Of a stretch of 37,977 nucleotides of DNA, positions 17,801 to 24,996 are shown one piece after another (position 1 is the stretch's first letter; each line of letters opens with the position of its first letter). The notes beneath the pieces were generated by a model. It was not told where the DNA came from, ran no database searches, and saw only the letters and a program-made list of their open reading frames with translations. The stretch spans positions 1 through 37,977 of the forward strand of contig URDM01000019.1 in assembly GCA_900546575.1 (NCBI GenBank). The letters are read 5' to 3'. The translations under genes and the position numbers were made by a program. The stretch comes from an uncultured Prevotella sp. (lineage in GTDB: Bacteria; Bacteroidota; Bacteroidia; Bacteroidales; Bacteroidaceae).

Positions 17801-17942
17801 CCGTGCACGCGTATACTTCTCGGGCAGCAACCTCCTTACATGGGCCAAGTACACACAGTACGACCCCGAACTCATGGGTACTGTGGGATTTGAAATCCCG
17901 CCTCTCAAGACATTCTCATTCGGTTTGGAAATTGGACTTTAA
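14862..17942 (+). CDS. SusC/RagA family TonB-linked outer-membrane transporter (locus 1)
   Basis: This is a TonB-dependent importer that pairs with the following SusD lipoprotein. The start chosen is the ATG at 14862 (1026 aa); the TTG two codons upstream is less likely. A signal peptide (about 1-22) is followed by a carboxypeptidase-like regulatory domain (about 42-118: KGMVTDSNGDPLPGVTVSVK), the conserved ELNEVVVTGYG segment (121-131), the plug (GVAISTSSGTPGANSTMRIRG, YVLDGVPI, DAASASLYGARGANGVVLITTKK) and the barrel to the C-terminus. There is no STN domain and no adjacent sigma/anti-sigma pair, so regulation differs from locus 2. It is 12 bp from SusD, with a peptidase gene third, so peptides are a plausible cargo. 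Confidence 0.92.
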   Translation: MNDKVLMCIVASLLAAPVGVSANKVANDVLAVQKAQQTIYQIKGMVTDSNGDPLPGVTVSVKSIGRVCLTDINGRYALPVPKNGVYELEFHMIGMRMVSHRITVHGSTQMKTIQLDDDISELNEVVVTGYGNIKKGAYTGSASVMSVEKQKDLPVISLAQMMEGNLSGVAISTSSGTPGANSTMRIRGIGSLSASNEPLYVLDGVPIMSGNFSSNGMNSGGFGILSTLNPSDIENVTILKDAASASLYGARGANGVVLITTKKAAQGKTTYNLKASFGISDMAYRYRPTMGGEERRNLVLEGFVNANIDAGQTVEWAEEHAEEIIDNYAPRPAGGYADWQKALFRKALQQNYDFSVMSGRENTRFAASVNYTNQESVARNSGFERYSGHLNVNNKYKNFDLALSGIFSLTKEKPLPGAQYYSNPMHALKRALTPSVPIYNEDGSYNKSVKELNYMNLVEENEINTHRSRIARTFASAEAGYTIFKGLRLSSVFNVDYINTNEFRYFSPESADGSSPNGQGDFYRVENLTYNSNTRLNYAAKFGEHSVDVLAAYEIHNWEKDYASAEAKNYATDKKNVLGVASAPVEIGNYISGDAMLSYVFRANYDYKTRYYLSASFRRDGSSRLHPDNRWENFWAISGSWRFSHEKFLKSCENWLTDGKIRLSYGVNGNIPSSLYSYNGMYDVTYKYNDLPAMVESTLSNDKLSWEKNYALNVGLDLTLFRRLNITFDWYTRDTRDLLMSKMVDPITGFGSIMDNIGRMRNTGFELEVRSTNIDNKDFTWTSTFMMTHNKNKVLKLADVPQYFTGNYYVVKEGYSLGTICLREYAGVDPENGLPMYYSNVEKDGVRSREKVYDPNKAVMVPLENIYPTVSGSIGNTFRYKYFDLMFNLTYSLGGHSYDDAMWTLQDDGKSATAPKSIELRRRWQKPGDKTDIPRYVYGQNYGGWWHSSRGIHSTDHLRLKSLVLGVNAPDSWIKKLGLSRARVYFSGSNLLTWAKYTQYDPELMGTVGFEIPPLKTFSFGLEIGL

Positions 17943-17954
17943 AAACGCAACACT

Positions 17955-19412
17955 ATGAAGAAAAACATATTTGCCGCATTGCTGGTGGCTCTGTTTATGT
18001 CATCATGCACAGGCGACTTCCTCGATAAGTCACCGTCTGACCAGGTAACAACCAAGGAGGCCATAACAACGTTGTCTGACGTGAAGAACGCCGTCAACGG
18101 ATTGTACTCGCTCATGGCGTCGGTCTACTACTACGATTTGTCGATGTTCCTCTATGGCGACATCAAGGGCGACTGCATGCAGCCCACATCGTGGTCGGGA
18201 GGACGTCAGGGCTACTCCTTCTACTTCTTCGATCATACGGCTTCGGTGCCCAACAACGGCGGACTGTGGGGCCGTCCATACTACATCGTGCGCAACGCCT
18301 TCAACGTCATCAAGGCCATCGACGACGGCAAGGTGAACGCCACGCAAGCCGAACTTGCCAACTATCGTGGCGAGGCTCTTGCCGCAATAGCCCTCTGCTA
18401 TTTCGACCTTACGCGACTGTATGGCTATCCTTATGCCAAGGACAACGGTGCTTCGCCCGGCGTGCCATTGCTCGATCACGCCATAGGCTATGGCGAAACG
18501 TCGACTCGCAGCAGCGTGGCAGAGTGCTACGAATATATCATCAACAAGCTGAAGGAGGCCATTCCGCTGCTCTCAAATTCACGCAACGACGGACATCTCA
18601 ATTCCTATGCAGCACGCGCATTGCTCGCCCGCACCTATCTGTATTGCGGAATGAACAAGGAAGCGTTCGGCACTGCCGACATGCTCATCAACGACTTGAA
18701 GTCGACGGGATTGTACTATCTTGTTGACAACGCCCACTATGCCGACATGTATGCATGGGGCAACAAGTTCGGAGCAGAGGCTTTGTTCCAGGTTTCTAAC
18801 ACTGCAACATCCAATCCGGGTCGCGACGGACTGTCGTTTATGCTGCACTGGTGGGGATATGCAGCCGTTGTGCTGACCGACGATTTCGCACAGAAACTCA
18901 AGAGCGACCCTGCCGACGTGCGCAACCAGCTCGTTGCAACCTATCAGGACGGTGGCGACCATCAGTACTATAATCTACTGCTGAAGTATCCGGGCGAGAA
19001 AGGTTACGACTCTCCGTCGTTCGACAACAACTATACCGTAATACGTCTGTCGGAAGTCTACCTCATTGCTGCCGAGGCAGGACTGAAGGCAGGTGGCGAA
19101 CTGCGCCAGCCGGCACTCGATTACCTCAACGATATCGTGAGAAGAGCCAATCCTAACGCTTCCGTAAGCGACGCTGAGTTCACGCTCGACCGCGTTCTCG
19201 ACGAGCGTGCCAAGGAACTTGTGGGCGAGGGACATCGCTATTTCGACCTTCTGCGCAATGGCAAGAAGATTGTACGTCGAGGCGGAAAGCACCTGCCCAA
19301 CGCTCCCGAAGAAATCGACTGGAACTACTATAAGTGCGTATTGCCTATAAGTCGTGATGAGTTTACGTTCAATCCTGACATGGAGCAGAACGAAGGTTAC
19401 ACTAAAGAATAA
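17955..19412 (+). CDS. SusD/RagB family surface lipoprotein (locus 1)
   Basis: This is the nutrient-binding lid of the SusCD complex, expected on the cell surface as a lipoprotein. The 485-residue protein has a lipoprotein signal ending LFMSSC (Cys18). The early FLDKSPSDQVT segment is typical of SusD/RagB N-termini. Helical TPR-like segments follow (NAFNVIKAID, RGEALAAIALCYFDLTRLYG), and the C-terminal part has VIRLSEVYLIAAEAGLKAGG and LDERAKELVGEGHRYFDLLRNGK, both strong SusD hallmarks. It lies 12 bp after SusC and 8 bp before the peptidase gene, forming a three-gene operon. Ligand is unknown; the neighbour suggests peptide. Confidence 0.93.
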   Translation: MKKNIFAALLVALFMSSCTGDFLDKSPSDQVTTKEAITTLSDVKNAVNGLYSLMASVYYYDLSMFLYGDIKGDCMQPTSWSGGRQGYSFYFFDHTASVPNNGGLWGRPYYIVRNAFNVIKAIDDGKVNATQAELANYRGEALAAIALCYFDLTRLYGYPYAKDNGASPGVPLLDHAIGYGETSTRSSVAECYEYIINKLKEAIPLLSNSRNDGHLNSYAARALLARTYLYCGMNKEAFGTADMLINDLKSTGLYYLVDNAHYADMYAWGNKFGAEALFQVSNTATSNPGRDGLSFMLHWWGYAAVVLTDDFAQKLKSDPADVRNQLVATYQDGGDHQYYNLLLKYPGEKGYDSPSFDNNYTVIRLSEVYLIAAEAGLKAGGELRQPALDYLNDIVRRANPNASVSDAEFTLDRVLDERAKELVGEGHRYFDLLRNGKKIVRRGGKHLPNAPEEIDWNYYKCVLPISRDEFTFNPDMEQNEGYTKE

Positions 19413-19420
19413 GTAAGGTT

Positions 19421-20449
19421 ATGGAAAAGACAAGATTCAAGAGCTTGTGCTCGTACGTGTGGCTGGTGGTGATGCTGGCGTGTGTGGCGAGCTGTTCGGA
19501 CGACGACGGGCTGCAACCGCAGCAAACCGACTTCGTGACGTATAAGATAAAGGGCTACGAAGATGCCAAGACTACAATCGATGCAGCTACGCATACCATT
19601 ACCGTCAGGCTGCCCGACGACGTGACGGACGGCTCGGCGCTTGTGCCGGAGTTTACCGTCTCGGACGGTGCGCAGGCTTCTATCAACCGCGTCGTGCAGC
19701 AAAGCGGTGCCAATACGTTGAACTTCAACGATATGGTATTGTACACCGTGTCTAACGCCGACTATTCGGTCAAGACCCGTTGGCACGTTGTGGTGACCAA
19801 CAACGACTACACAGCCCGGTATGGTATGGGCAATTTCCTGAGCTATTGGTGGTCGAACAACGGCACTTCCGACCAAGGCTATTATCTGCAACAGCAGCAT
19901 ACAGGACCTTATTCAGACGTGAATTGCGGTCCGGCATGCGCAACGATGGCTATGAAGTGGCGCAATCCGCAGTTTACGGGCACCGTAGAGGACACTCGCA
20001 ACAGTGCCGTGCATAGCGAAATAGACGGTGGCACGTGGTGGTATCCGCGCGATATTGTCAATTACTTGCAGCGTAATGGCGTTGACGCAGACTACTGGAA
20101 CTTCGATGGGGCTACCACTGAAGGCTTTATAAATAAGGTGCGACAACTCCTGGAGCAGAACAATCTGTGCATAGTATGCCTCAACAGCGCCAACCTCAGC
20201 GTTCAGACAGCCGTGTCGAAGGAGTATCATACACATAAATATTATAGTGACGGCTCGGGCCATTTCCTCCTTATCAAGGGCTATCGTGTAGTGAACGGCA
20301 AGACATGGTTTGAGATTCACGACCCGTGGGGACTCGACAAGAAGTATTCGGACGGCACCTACTGCGGAGCCAACCGCTACTATGCCGGCGAAGAAGTGGC
20401 AACATGTATCAAGTGGAACATCTGGACTGTCGTGGTGCCATACTCTTGA
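19421..20449 (+). CDS. lipoprotein with N-terminal Ig-like region and C39-like cysteine peptidase domain
   Basis: The 342-residue protein has a signal ending VASC followed by DDD (Cys25), which suggests a lipoprotein exported to the surface. Residues about 37-127 form a beta-rich domain like those found in Bacteroidota surface proteins. The C-terminal domain (about 150-340) looks like Peptidase_C39_2: Gln157-159 (YYLQQQH), Cys169 in NCGPAC, His281 in GSGHFLLIKGY and Asp301 in HDPWG form a complete papain-like Gln/Cys/His/Asp set. Unlike bacteriocin-exporter C39 domains it is not fused to an ABC transporter. It is third in the SusCD operon, so it probably trims or processes peptides for import. 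The substrate is not known. Confidence 0.82.
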   Translation: MEKTRFKSLCSYVWLVVMLACVASCSDDDGLQPQQTDFVTYKIKGYEDAKTTIDAATHTITVRLPDDVTDGSALVPEFTVSDGAQASINRVVQQSGANTLNFNDMVLYTVSNADYSVKTRWHVVVTNNDYTARYGMGNFLSYWWSNNGTSDQGYYLQQQHTGPYSDVNCGPACATMAMKWRNPQFTGTVEDTRNSAVHSEIDGGTWWYPRDIVNYLQRNGVDADYWNFDGATTEGFINKVRQLLEQNNLCIVCLNSANLSVQTAVSKEYHTHKYYSDGSGHFLLIKGYRVVNGKTWFEIHDPWGLDKKYSDGTYCGANRYYAGEEVATCIKWNIWTVVVPYS

Positions 20450-20472
20450 TAAAGACAGTCAGTGTAAAAAAA

Positions 20473-20601
20473 TAGGAGGCTACGGCGTCCTCGTCGTAGC
20501 CTGAGCAGTTGGTTGGCATTTCAAATGTTAGGATGTTACTCCCTCATTTGGTTTGCGCTGTTTTATTGCTCAGGCTACGGCGGGGACGCCATAGCCTCCT
20601 A
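20473..20601. repeat. double-hairpin inverted-repeat element, copy B (BIME/REPIN-like)
   Basis: This is the same architecture as copy A: it begins TAGGAGGCTACGGCG and ends GCCATAGCCTCCTA, each arm folding to its own 10-bp hairpin (loops TCCT and GGGA). The core is 129 bp minus the arms and unrelated in sequence to copies A and C. It lies between convergent genes (peptidase on plus, DUF4924 on minus) and could serve as a bidirectional terminator there. Confidence 0.9.
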
Positions 20602-20652
20602 TAATGTGTACTTTAGCCTTTACAGGGCGTGTGTTGTGTAGTGTCTGACGCT

Positions 20653-21213
20653 TTATAATTCCTCGTCGTCGTCAAAACGCAGACCCTCTGTCTTGTCCTT
20701 GATGTGATAGTCGCTGAGCATACCGAGGAAGGTGGAAATCTCCTTTACGGCGTGTTCGGTGTCGGGGCTTATCTTCTTGCCCTGCAGGCGCAGCATCATA
20801 GTGCCGTAGAGGGCGTTGAGGCAAGTCTCAATCTCGCTCACATCCTTGTCGCCACGATTGCGAAGTTCGACGATAAAGGGCAACACCTTATAATATTCGG
20901 CGTTGTAGAAGGGGAAACGAGAACTTTGCAGCAACTGGTTGTGCAGGTCGTTCAGGTCCTTCACCACAATCTGGTTGATAGTGAGGTGACCCTTCTCGCG
21001 TTTGCCCTCCGAGTTCATCATCGTGATGAGGTCGCCATACCAGTCAACCATCTCCTCGCGTTGCTCGTCGGTATAGTCGGCAAATCGGGCTATGTATTCG
21101 TTCTTGATGCGTGACAGCTGACAACCATAGGCGCGTATGATGTCCTCTACCTGCCACATATAGAGCACGAATTCGGCAGTGCTCTTCTTGCGTAAATCTT
21201 GGGCTATAAACAT
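20653..21213 (-). CDS. DUF4924 family protein of unknown function
   Basis: The 186-residue soluble, acidic protein matches my recollection of DUF4924, a Bacteroidota family. Recognisable segments are the start FIAQDLRKKSTAEFVLYMWQVEDIIRAY, then VDWYGDLITMMNSEGK, GHLTINQIVVKDLNDLH and a low-complexity acidic end (FDDDEEL). It looks all-helical, without signal peptide or membrane segments. Its ATG is 4 bp after the LysE-family gene ends, so the two are co-transcribed. No function is known to me. Confidence 0.8.
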   Translation of the reverse strand: MFIAQDLRKKSTAEFVLYMWQVEDIIRAYGCQLSRIKNEYIARFADYTDEQREEMVDWYGDLITMMNSEGKREKGHLTINQIVVKDLNDLHNQLLQSSRFPFYNAEYYKVLPFIVELRNRGDKDVSEIETCLNALYGTMMLRLQGKKISPDTEHAVKEISTFLGMLSDYHIKDKTEGLRFDDDEEL

Positions 21214-21217
21214 ATTT

Positions 21218-21889
21218 TTAATAAGGCAATTTATAAAGGTTGAACACAGTTCCGAGCAGCATGATGATCGAGAATATTACCACTATGCAGCCCACGACGC
21301 GATTGATGAGCAGGATGCCGGTGTTGTCAAACTTGCCGCGCACCTTGTCGATGAGCCACGTCAGTCCGAACCACCACAGCATAGCACCGCCCACGATGCT
21401 CACGTATCCCACTGACATCTCAATGGGGCGGTTGGGCACAACGAAGGCAAACTGTGCGTAAAGGAATATAAAGAGGAAAATGATAAGCGGATTGGACAGC
21501 GTAACAAGAAAAGCCGTTATGCCGTTGTGTACGAGTGTTCCCTTCTGCGTCTTGTTGCTCTGGTGTATGTTCTTGGTAGGATTGGAACGATAGCAGTATA
21601 CGCCGAACAGCAGCAACACCACGCTGCCGCTTATCTGCAGCAGAAAACGGTTGCGCTCATTGCCGACAATGTCCATCATGAAACTCATGCCAAGACCCGT
21701 GAACAGTGCATATATAATGTCGCTTACGCAAGCGCCAATGCCTGTGACAAATCCATACCAGCGTCCCTTGTTGAGTGTGCGTTGTATGCAAAGCACTCCG
21801 ACTGGTCCCATTGGCGCCGAAGCCATGATGCCTATGAGTATTCCTTTGAATACAAAGTCTAAAATATCTAATTGAATTGGAAATTGCAT
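21218..21889 (-). CDS. LysE family translocator (amino-acid exporter type)
   Basis: The start chosen is the ATG at 21889 (223 aa); an in-frame TTG at 21928 adds 13 residues but lies close to the divergent promoter. About six hydrophobic segments are visible (about 12-32, 43-70, 82-100, 121-150, 158-182, 195-217). Residues 22-40 (ASAPMGPVGVLCIQRTL) plus GFVTGIGACVSDIIYA (46-61) are the conserved LysE/RhtB N-terminal signature. Members export basic or neutral amino acids and related metabolites; the substrate here cannot be inferred. It is followed after 4 bp by the DUF4924 gene. Confidence 0.85.
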   Translation of the reverse strand: MQFPIQLDILDFVFKGILIGIMASAPMGPVGVLCIQRTLNKGRWYGFVTGIGACVSDIIYALFTGLGMSFMMDIVGNERNRFLLQISGSVVLLLFGVYCYRSNPTKNIHQSNKTQKGTLVHNGITAFLVTLSNPLIIFLFIFLYAQFAFVVPNRPIEMSVGYVSIVGGAMLWWFGLTWLIDKVRGKFDNTGILLINRVVGCIVVIFSIIMLLGTVFNLYKLPY

Positions 21890-21944
21890 AACGCTTGCAA
21901 AATTCGGAATTTTATGCGATATAGACAAATTTTATACTTAAAAC

Positions 21945-21976
21945 TTTGTCGATTTACAACATTTTTAATACCTTTG
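21945..21976 (+). promoter_or_regulatory. Bacteroidota-type promoter of the ROK kinase gene
   Basis: TTTG (21945-21948), a 20-bp spacer and TACCTTTG (21969-21976) match the Bacteroidota primary-sigma consensus. The ATG at 22061 is 84 bp further on, giving a leader of about 75-80 nt. Confidence 0.75.
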
Positions 21977-22060
21977 CCATAATGTAGTGTGCACCATAAT
22001 GCAAGTGCGCGCTCGCTAACCATAACTATATTAATTTACCAATTATAACAAAAAATCATT

Positions 22061-23041
22061 ATGACAGAAGATTCTCTGAAACCCTATGTAATTGGTTTGG
22101 ACCTCGGTGGTACAAACTCTGTTTTCGGTATTGTTGACAGCCGTGGCGACATCAAGGCCACTACTGCTATCAAGACCCAAGGCTATGGCGATAACGTTGA
22201 GGCTTATGTTGACGCTTCGGTTGAGGCTTTGAAGATTATCATCGACCAGGTTGGTGGCATTGACAAGATCAAGGCTATGGGTATCGGTGCGCCTAACGGC
22301 AACTACTATAACGGCACTATTGAGTTTGCTCCTAACCTTGAGTGGGGACGTAAGGGCGTTGTGCCTTTGGCAAAGCTCTTCTCTGACAAGCTCGGCATAC
22401 CTGTAGCTCTTACCAACGACGCCAATGCAGCCGCTATCGGTGAAATGACATACGGCGTGGCACGCGGTATGAAGAACTTTATCGTTATCACTCTCGGTAC
22501 TGGTGTAGGTTCGGGCATCGTTATCAACGGTCAGTTGGTATACGGTTGCGACGGTTTCGCAGGCGAGCTTGGTCACGTTATCGTTAAGGAGAACGGTCGT
22601 CAGTGCGGTTGCGGTCGCAAGGGATGTCTTGAGACATATTGTTCGGCAACTGGTGTGGCTCGTTCGGCACGCGAATTCCTCGAAAACAGCGACGAGCCTT
22701 CATTGCTGCGCGAGCTTGATCCTGAGAAGATCACATCATACGATGTTGCTATGGCAGCAGGCAAGGGCGATAAGATTGCCAATGAAATCTTCGAGTTCAC
22801 AGGCAAAATCCTCGGTGAGGCTTGCGCCGACTTTGCAGCTTTCTCTTCACCCGAGGCATTTATCTTCTTCGGCGGACTGACCAAGGCTGGTGATCTCATC
22901 ATGAATCCTATCAAGAAGGCTTACGATGAGACCGTGCTCAACATCTTCAAGGGCAAGGCCAAGTTCCTCGTTAGCGGTCTCGAAGGCTCATCGGCAGCTG
23001 TGCTCGGTGCATCGGCTGTAGGTTGGGACATTCAGAAGTAA
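22061..23041 (+). CDS. ROK family sugar kinase (glucokinase type)
   Basis: This 326-residue cytoplasmic kinase would phosphorylate glucose or an N-acetylhexosamine at O6. Seen: DLGGT phosphate-binding motif (14-18), NDANAAA with catalytic Asp120, GTGVGSGIV (146-154), and the ROK zinc site GELGHVIVKENGRQCGCGRKGC (His172, Cys182, Cys184, Cys189). No N-terminal helix-turn-helix is present, so this is a kinase and not a ROK repressor. It is monocistronic, with its own promoter and terminator. Proximity to GH20 makes GlcNAc or glucose from glycan breakdown a reasonable substrate, though this is inference. Confidence 0.9.
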   Translation: MTEDSLKPYVIGLDLGGTNSVFGIVDSRGDIKATTAIKTQGYGDNVEAYVDASVEALKIIIDQVGGIDKIKAMGIGAPNGNYYNGTIEFAPNLEWGRKGVVPLAKLFSDKLGIPVALTNDANAAAIGEMTYGVARGMKNFIVITLGTGVGSGIVINGQLVYGCDGFAGELGHVIVKENGRQCGCGRKGCLETYCSATGVARSAREFLENSDEPSLLRELDPEKITSYDVAMAAGKGDKIANEIFEFTGKILGEACADFAAFSSPEAFIFFGGLTKAGDLIMNPIKKAYDETVLNIFKGKAKFLVSGLEGSSAAVLGASAVGWDIQK

Positions 23042-23066
23042 TCAGACAGATTGATTGTCAATACAT

Positions 23067-23113
23067 AAAGCACTAATCATCTGAATATTTATTCGGGTGA
23101 TTAGTGCTTTTTT
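23067..23113 (+). terminator. intrinsic terminator after the ROK kinase gene
   Basis: AAAGCACTAATCA (23067-23079) pairs with TGATTAGTGCTTT (23098-23110), followed by further T to 23113. The stem is 13 bp with an 18-nt loop, 25 bp after the stop codon. Confidence 0.88.
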
Positions 23114-23130
23114 AAGTTAAAAGGAGTAAC

Positions 23131-23274
23131 ATGAGTAACGAAATACAGTTTCTTCTCTACAACATGCCTGATGCCGATGGCAAAGTGCAGGTAGTCATAA
23201 AGGGCGAAACGCTTTCCTTTTTCTTGTTGTTTTTGTGTAACTTTGCATCCATTATATATAATGTATATACTTAA
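23131..23274 (+). pseudogene. 5' remnant of a RhuM-like (virulence RhuM family) gene
   Basis: A short frame of 47 codons starts at the ATG at 23131 behind a good ribosome site (AAAGGAG, 4 bp before the ATG). Its first 28 residues (MSNEIQFLLYN..., GKVQVVIKGETL) read like the N-terminus of RhuM family proteins as I know them, where the next residues would be a WLTQ..MA.LF helix-turn-helix. After ETL the frame departs into hydrophobic codons that overlap the promoter of the GH20 gene. So only the start survives, truncated by about 90%. The match rests on memory of the family, not on a search. Confidence 0.6.
23238..23245 (+). promoter_or_regulatory. -7 box of the GH20 gene promoter
   Basis: TAACTTTG matches TAnnTTTG 41 bp before the ATG at 23287. 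No clear -33 TTTG is at the right distance, and the box lies inside the RhuM-like remnant frame. Confidence 0.5.
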
Positions 23275-23286
23275 AAACTATCTATT

Positions 23287-24915
23287 ATGTCAAAAAAACT
23301 TTTTGCGTTGCTGCTGTTGTTGTGTAGCATCACCGTCACGGCTAAGGACGTGAAGACGGGCAATTGGAATGTCATTCCGTTGCCGCAGTCGGTAGAAGTC
23401 GTTGCCAAGCCGGCATTCGTCATCAACGCCCACACCACAGTTTATTATCCTACAGGCGACGCTGTGCAGAAGCGCAACGCCGAATTCCTTGTTTCGTATG
23501 TCAAGGCTATGACCGGTATCGGCATCACTGCAACCGACCGCTCGGCTTCCAACCAGATACGTCTGGGCGTAGCAAGCGTAGCTGGTGGCGACGAGGCTTA
23601 CGACATCAACGTCACGAAGAAGCTCATCACGCTCAACGGTGCCACACACGCTGCCGTGTTCCGTGGACTGCAGACCATCGCCAAGGCGCTGCCTATGGTG
23701 AGCGAAGCTAAAGAGGTGGCACTGCCGGCTGCCAAGATTCACGACGCACCACGCTTTGCCTATCGTGGATTCATGCTCGACTGTGGTCGTCATTACTTCT
23801 CGGTCGACTACATCAAGAAGTTTATCGACGTGCTCGCAATGCACAATATCAATTATTTCCACTGGCACCTGACCGAAGATCAGGGTTGGCGCATCGAGAT
23901 AAAGAAGTATCCGCTGCTCACCGAGATTGGTTCGAAGCGCAAGCAGACAGTGTTGCTTGGCGGTAAGGAATACGACGGCAAGCCCGTATCGGGATATTAC
24001 ACACAGGACGAGGCACGCGACATAGTGCGCTATGCAGCCGAACGCCACATCACAGTAATTCCCGAAGTGGACATGCCCGGACACATCCAGTCGGCACTGG
24101 CAGCCTATCCGCAGTTGGGATGCACCGGAGGTCCGTATGACGTATGCTGCCATTTCGGCGTGATTCGCGAAGTGATGTGTGCCGGTCAGCCCTTCGCCCT
24201 GCAACTTGCCAAGGACGTCATCAACGAGATTATGGACATCTTCCCATCACCTTATATACATATAGGTGGCGACGAGTGTCCCAAGGAGCGCTGGAAGGAA
24301 TGCGAGCGCTGTCAGGCCAAGATAGCCGCTCTCGGACTGAAGGACATTGAGGGTCACTCTAAGGAGGAGCAGTTGCAGTCGTGGTTTATGGGCGAAGTAG
24401 CCAAGGAGATTAAAGCCCGTGGACGTAAGATTCTGGGATGGGACGAGATACTCGACGGAACACCGTCGAAGGACATCACCGTGATAGCTTGGACCAGCCA
24501 GAAGGCTTCTATACGCTCAGCCAAGGAAGGCCACAAGACCGTAGTGGCTCCTATCACCAACTTCTACTTCTCCAATCCACGTATCAATCAGATAACCGGC
24601 ATACCCAGCATAAAGCGCGTTTATGACGTAAATCCTGCTTTTGCCGAACTCACCGACAGCGAGAAGACCAACATCATCGGAGCCGAGGGATGTATATGGA
24701 CAGAGTGGGTGCCAGACACCAAGAAGCTCGAATGGGAACTGCTGCCACGTCTTGCAGCCCTTGCCGAAGTGCAGTGGACTAATCAGGAGCAGCGCGAATT
24801 CGGCAGCTTCGCCGAACGTCTGCTACACATGCACGACATATATCGCAAGATGAACTTGAACTATAAGGAAGACATCGAGAAAGCTATCATAACAGACGGA
24901 AAAACGGCAAAATAG
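23287..24915 (+). CDS. glycoside hydrolase family 20 beta-N-acetylhexosaminidase
   Basis: The 542-residue enzyme has a signal peptide (about 1-19, no lipobox Cys), so it is likely periplasmic. A GH20b-type N-terminal domain (about 28-150) precedes the catalytic barrel (about 155-500). Motifs seen: RGFMLDCGRHYF (160-171), FHWHLTEDQGWRIEIKKYP (191-209), EVDMPGH (260-266), and the catalytic pair Asp329-Glu330 in HIGGDECPKERW. GH20 enzymes release terminal GlcNAc or GalNAc by substrate-assisted catalysis. It has its own promoter and is not inside a SusCD operon, but would complement the GH18 gene at 35536 and the ROK kinase. Confidence 0.95.
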   Translation: MSKKLFALLLLLCSITVTAKDVKTGNWNVIPLPQSVEVVAKPAFVINAHTTVYYPTGDAVQKRNAEFLVSYVKAMTGIGITATDRSASNQIRLGVASVAGGDEAYDINVTKKLITLNGATHAAVFRGLQTIAKALPMVSEAKEVALPAAKIHDAPRFAYRGFMLDCGRHYFSVDYIKKFIDVLAMHNINYFHWHLTEDQGWRIEIKKYPLLTEIGSKRKQTVLLGGKEYDGKPVSGYYTQDEARDIVRYAAERHITVIPEVDMPGHIQSALAAYPQLGCTGGPYDVCCHFGVIREVMCAGQPFALQLAKDVINEIMDIFPSPYIHIGGDECPKERWKECERCQAKIAALGLKDIEGHSKEEQLQSWFMGEVAKEIKARGRKILGWDEILDGTPSKDITVIAWTSQKASIRSAKEGHKTVVAPITNFYFSNPRINQITGIPSIKRVYDVNPAFAELTDSEKTNIIGAEGCIWTEWVPDTKKLEWELLPRLAALAEVQWTNQEQREFGSFAERLLHMHDIYRKMNLNYKEDIEKAIITDGKTAK

Positions 24916-24933
24916 AAAATTTCGTCTGAAATA

Positions 24934-24965
24934 GTTGCACGTAACCCTTTTTATTCGTACTTTTG
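24934..24965 (+). promoter_or_regulatory. Bacteroidota-type promoter of ilvE
   Basis: GTTG (24934-24937), a 20-bp spacer and TACTTTTG (24958-24965). The ilvE ATG at 24997 follows after 31 bp. Confidence 0.7.
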
Positions 24966-24996
24966 TCTTGAAAGATAACAAAACCATAATAATATT

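Noticed and set aside
23290..24204. 304-codon minus-strand frame opposite GH20
   Set aside because: Antisense shadow of a gene with clear catalytic motifs on the plus strand.
24943..24958. GTAACCC...CGTAC before ilvE as an ECF promoter
   Set aside because: Spacing between AAC and CGT is only 10 bp, and a standard TTG-N20-TACTTTTG promoter overlaps it.
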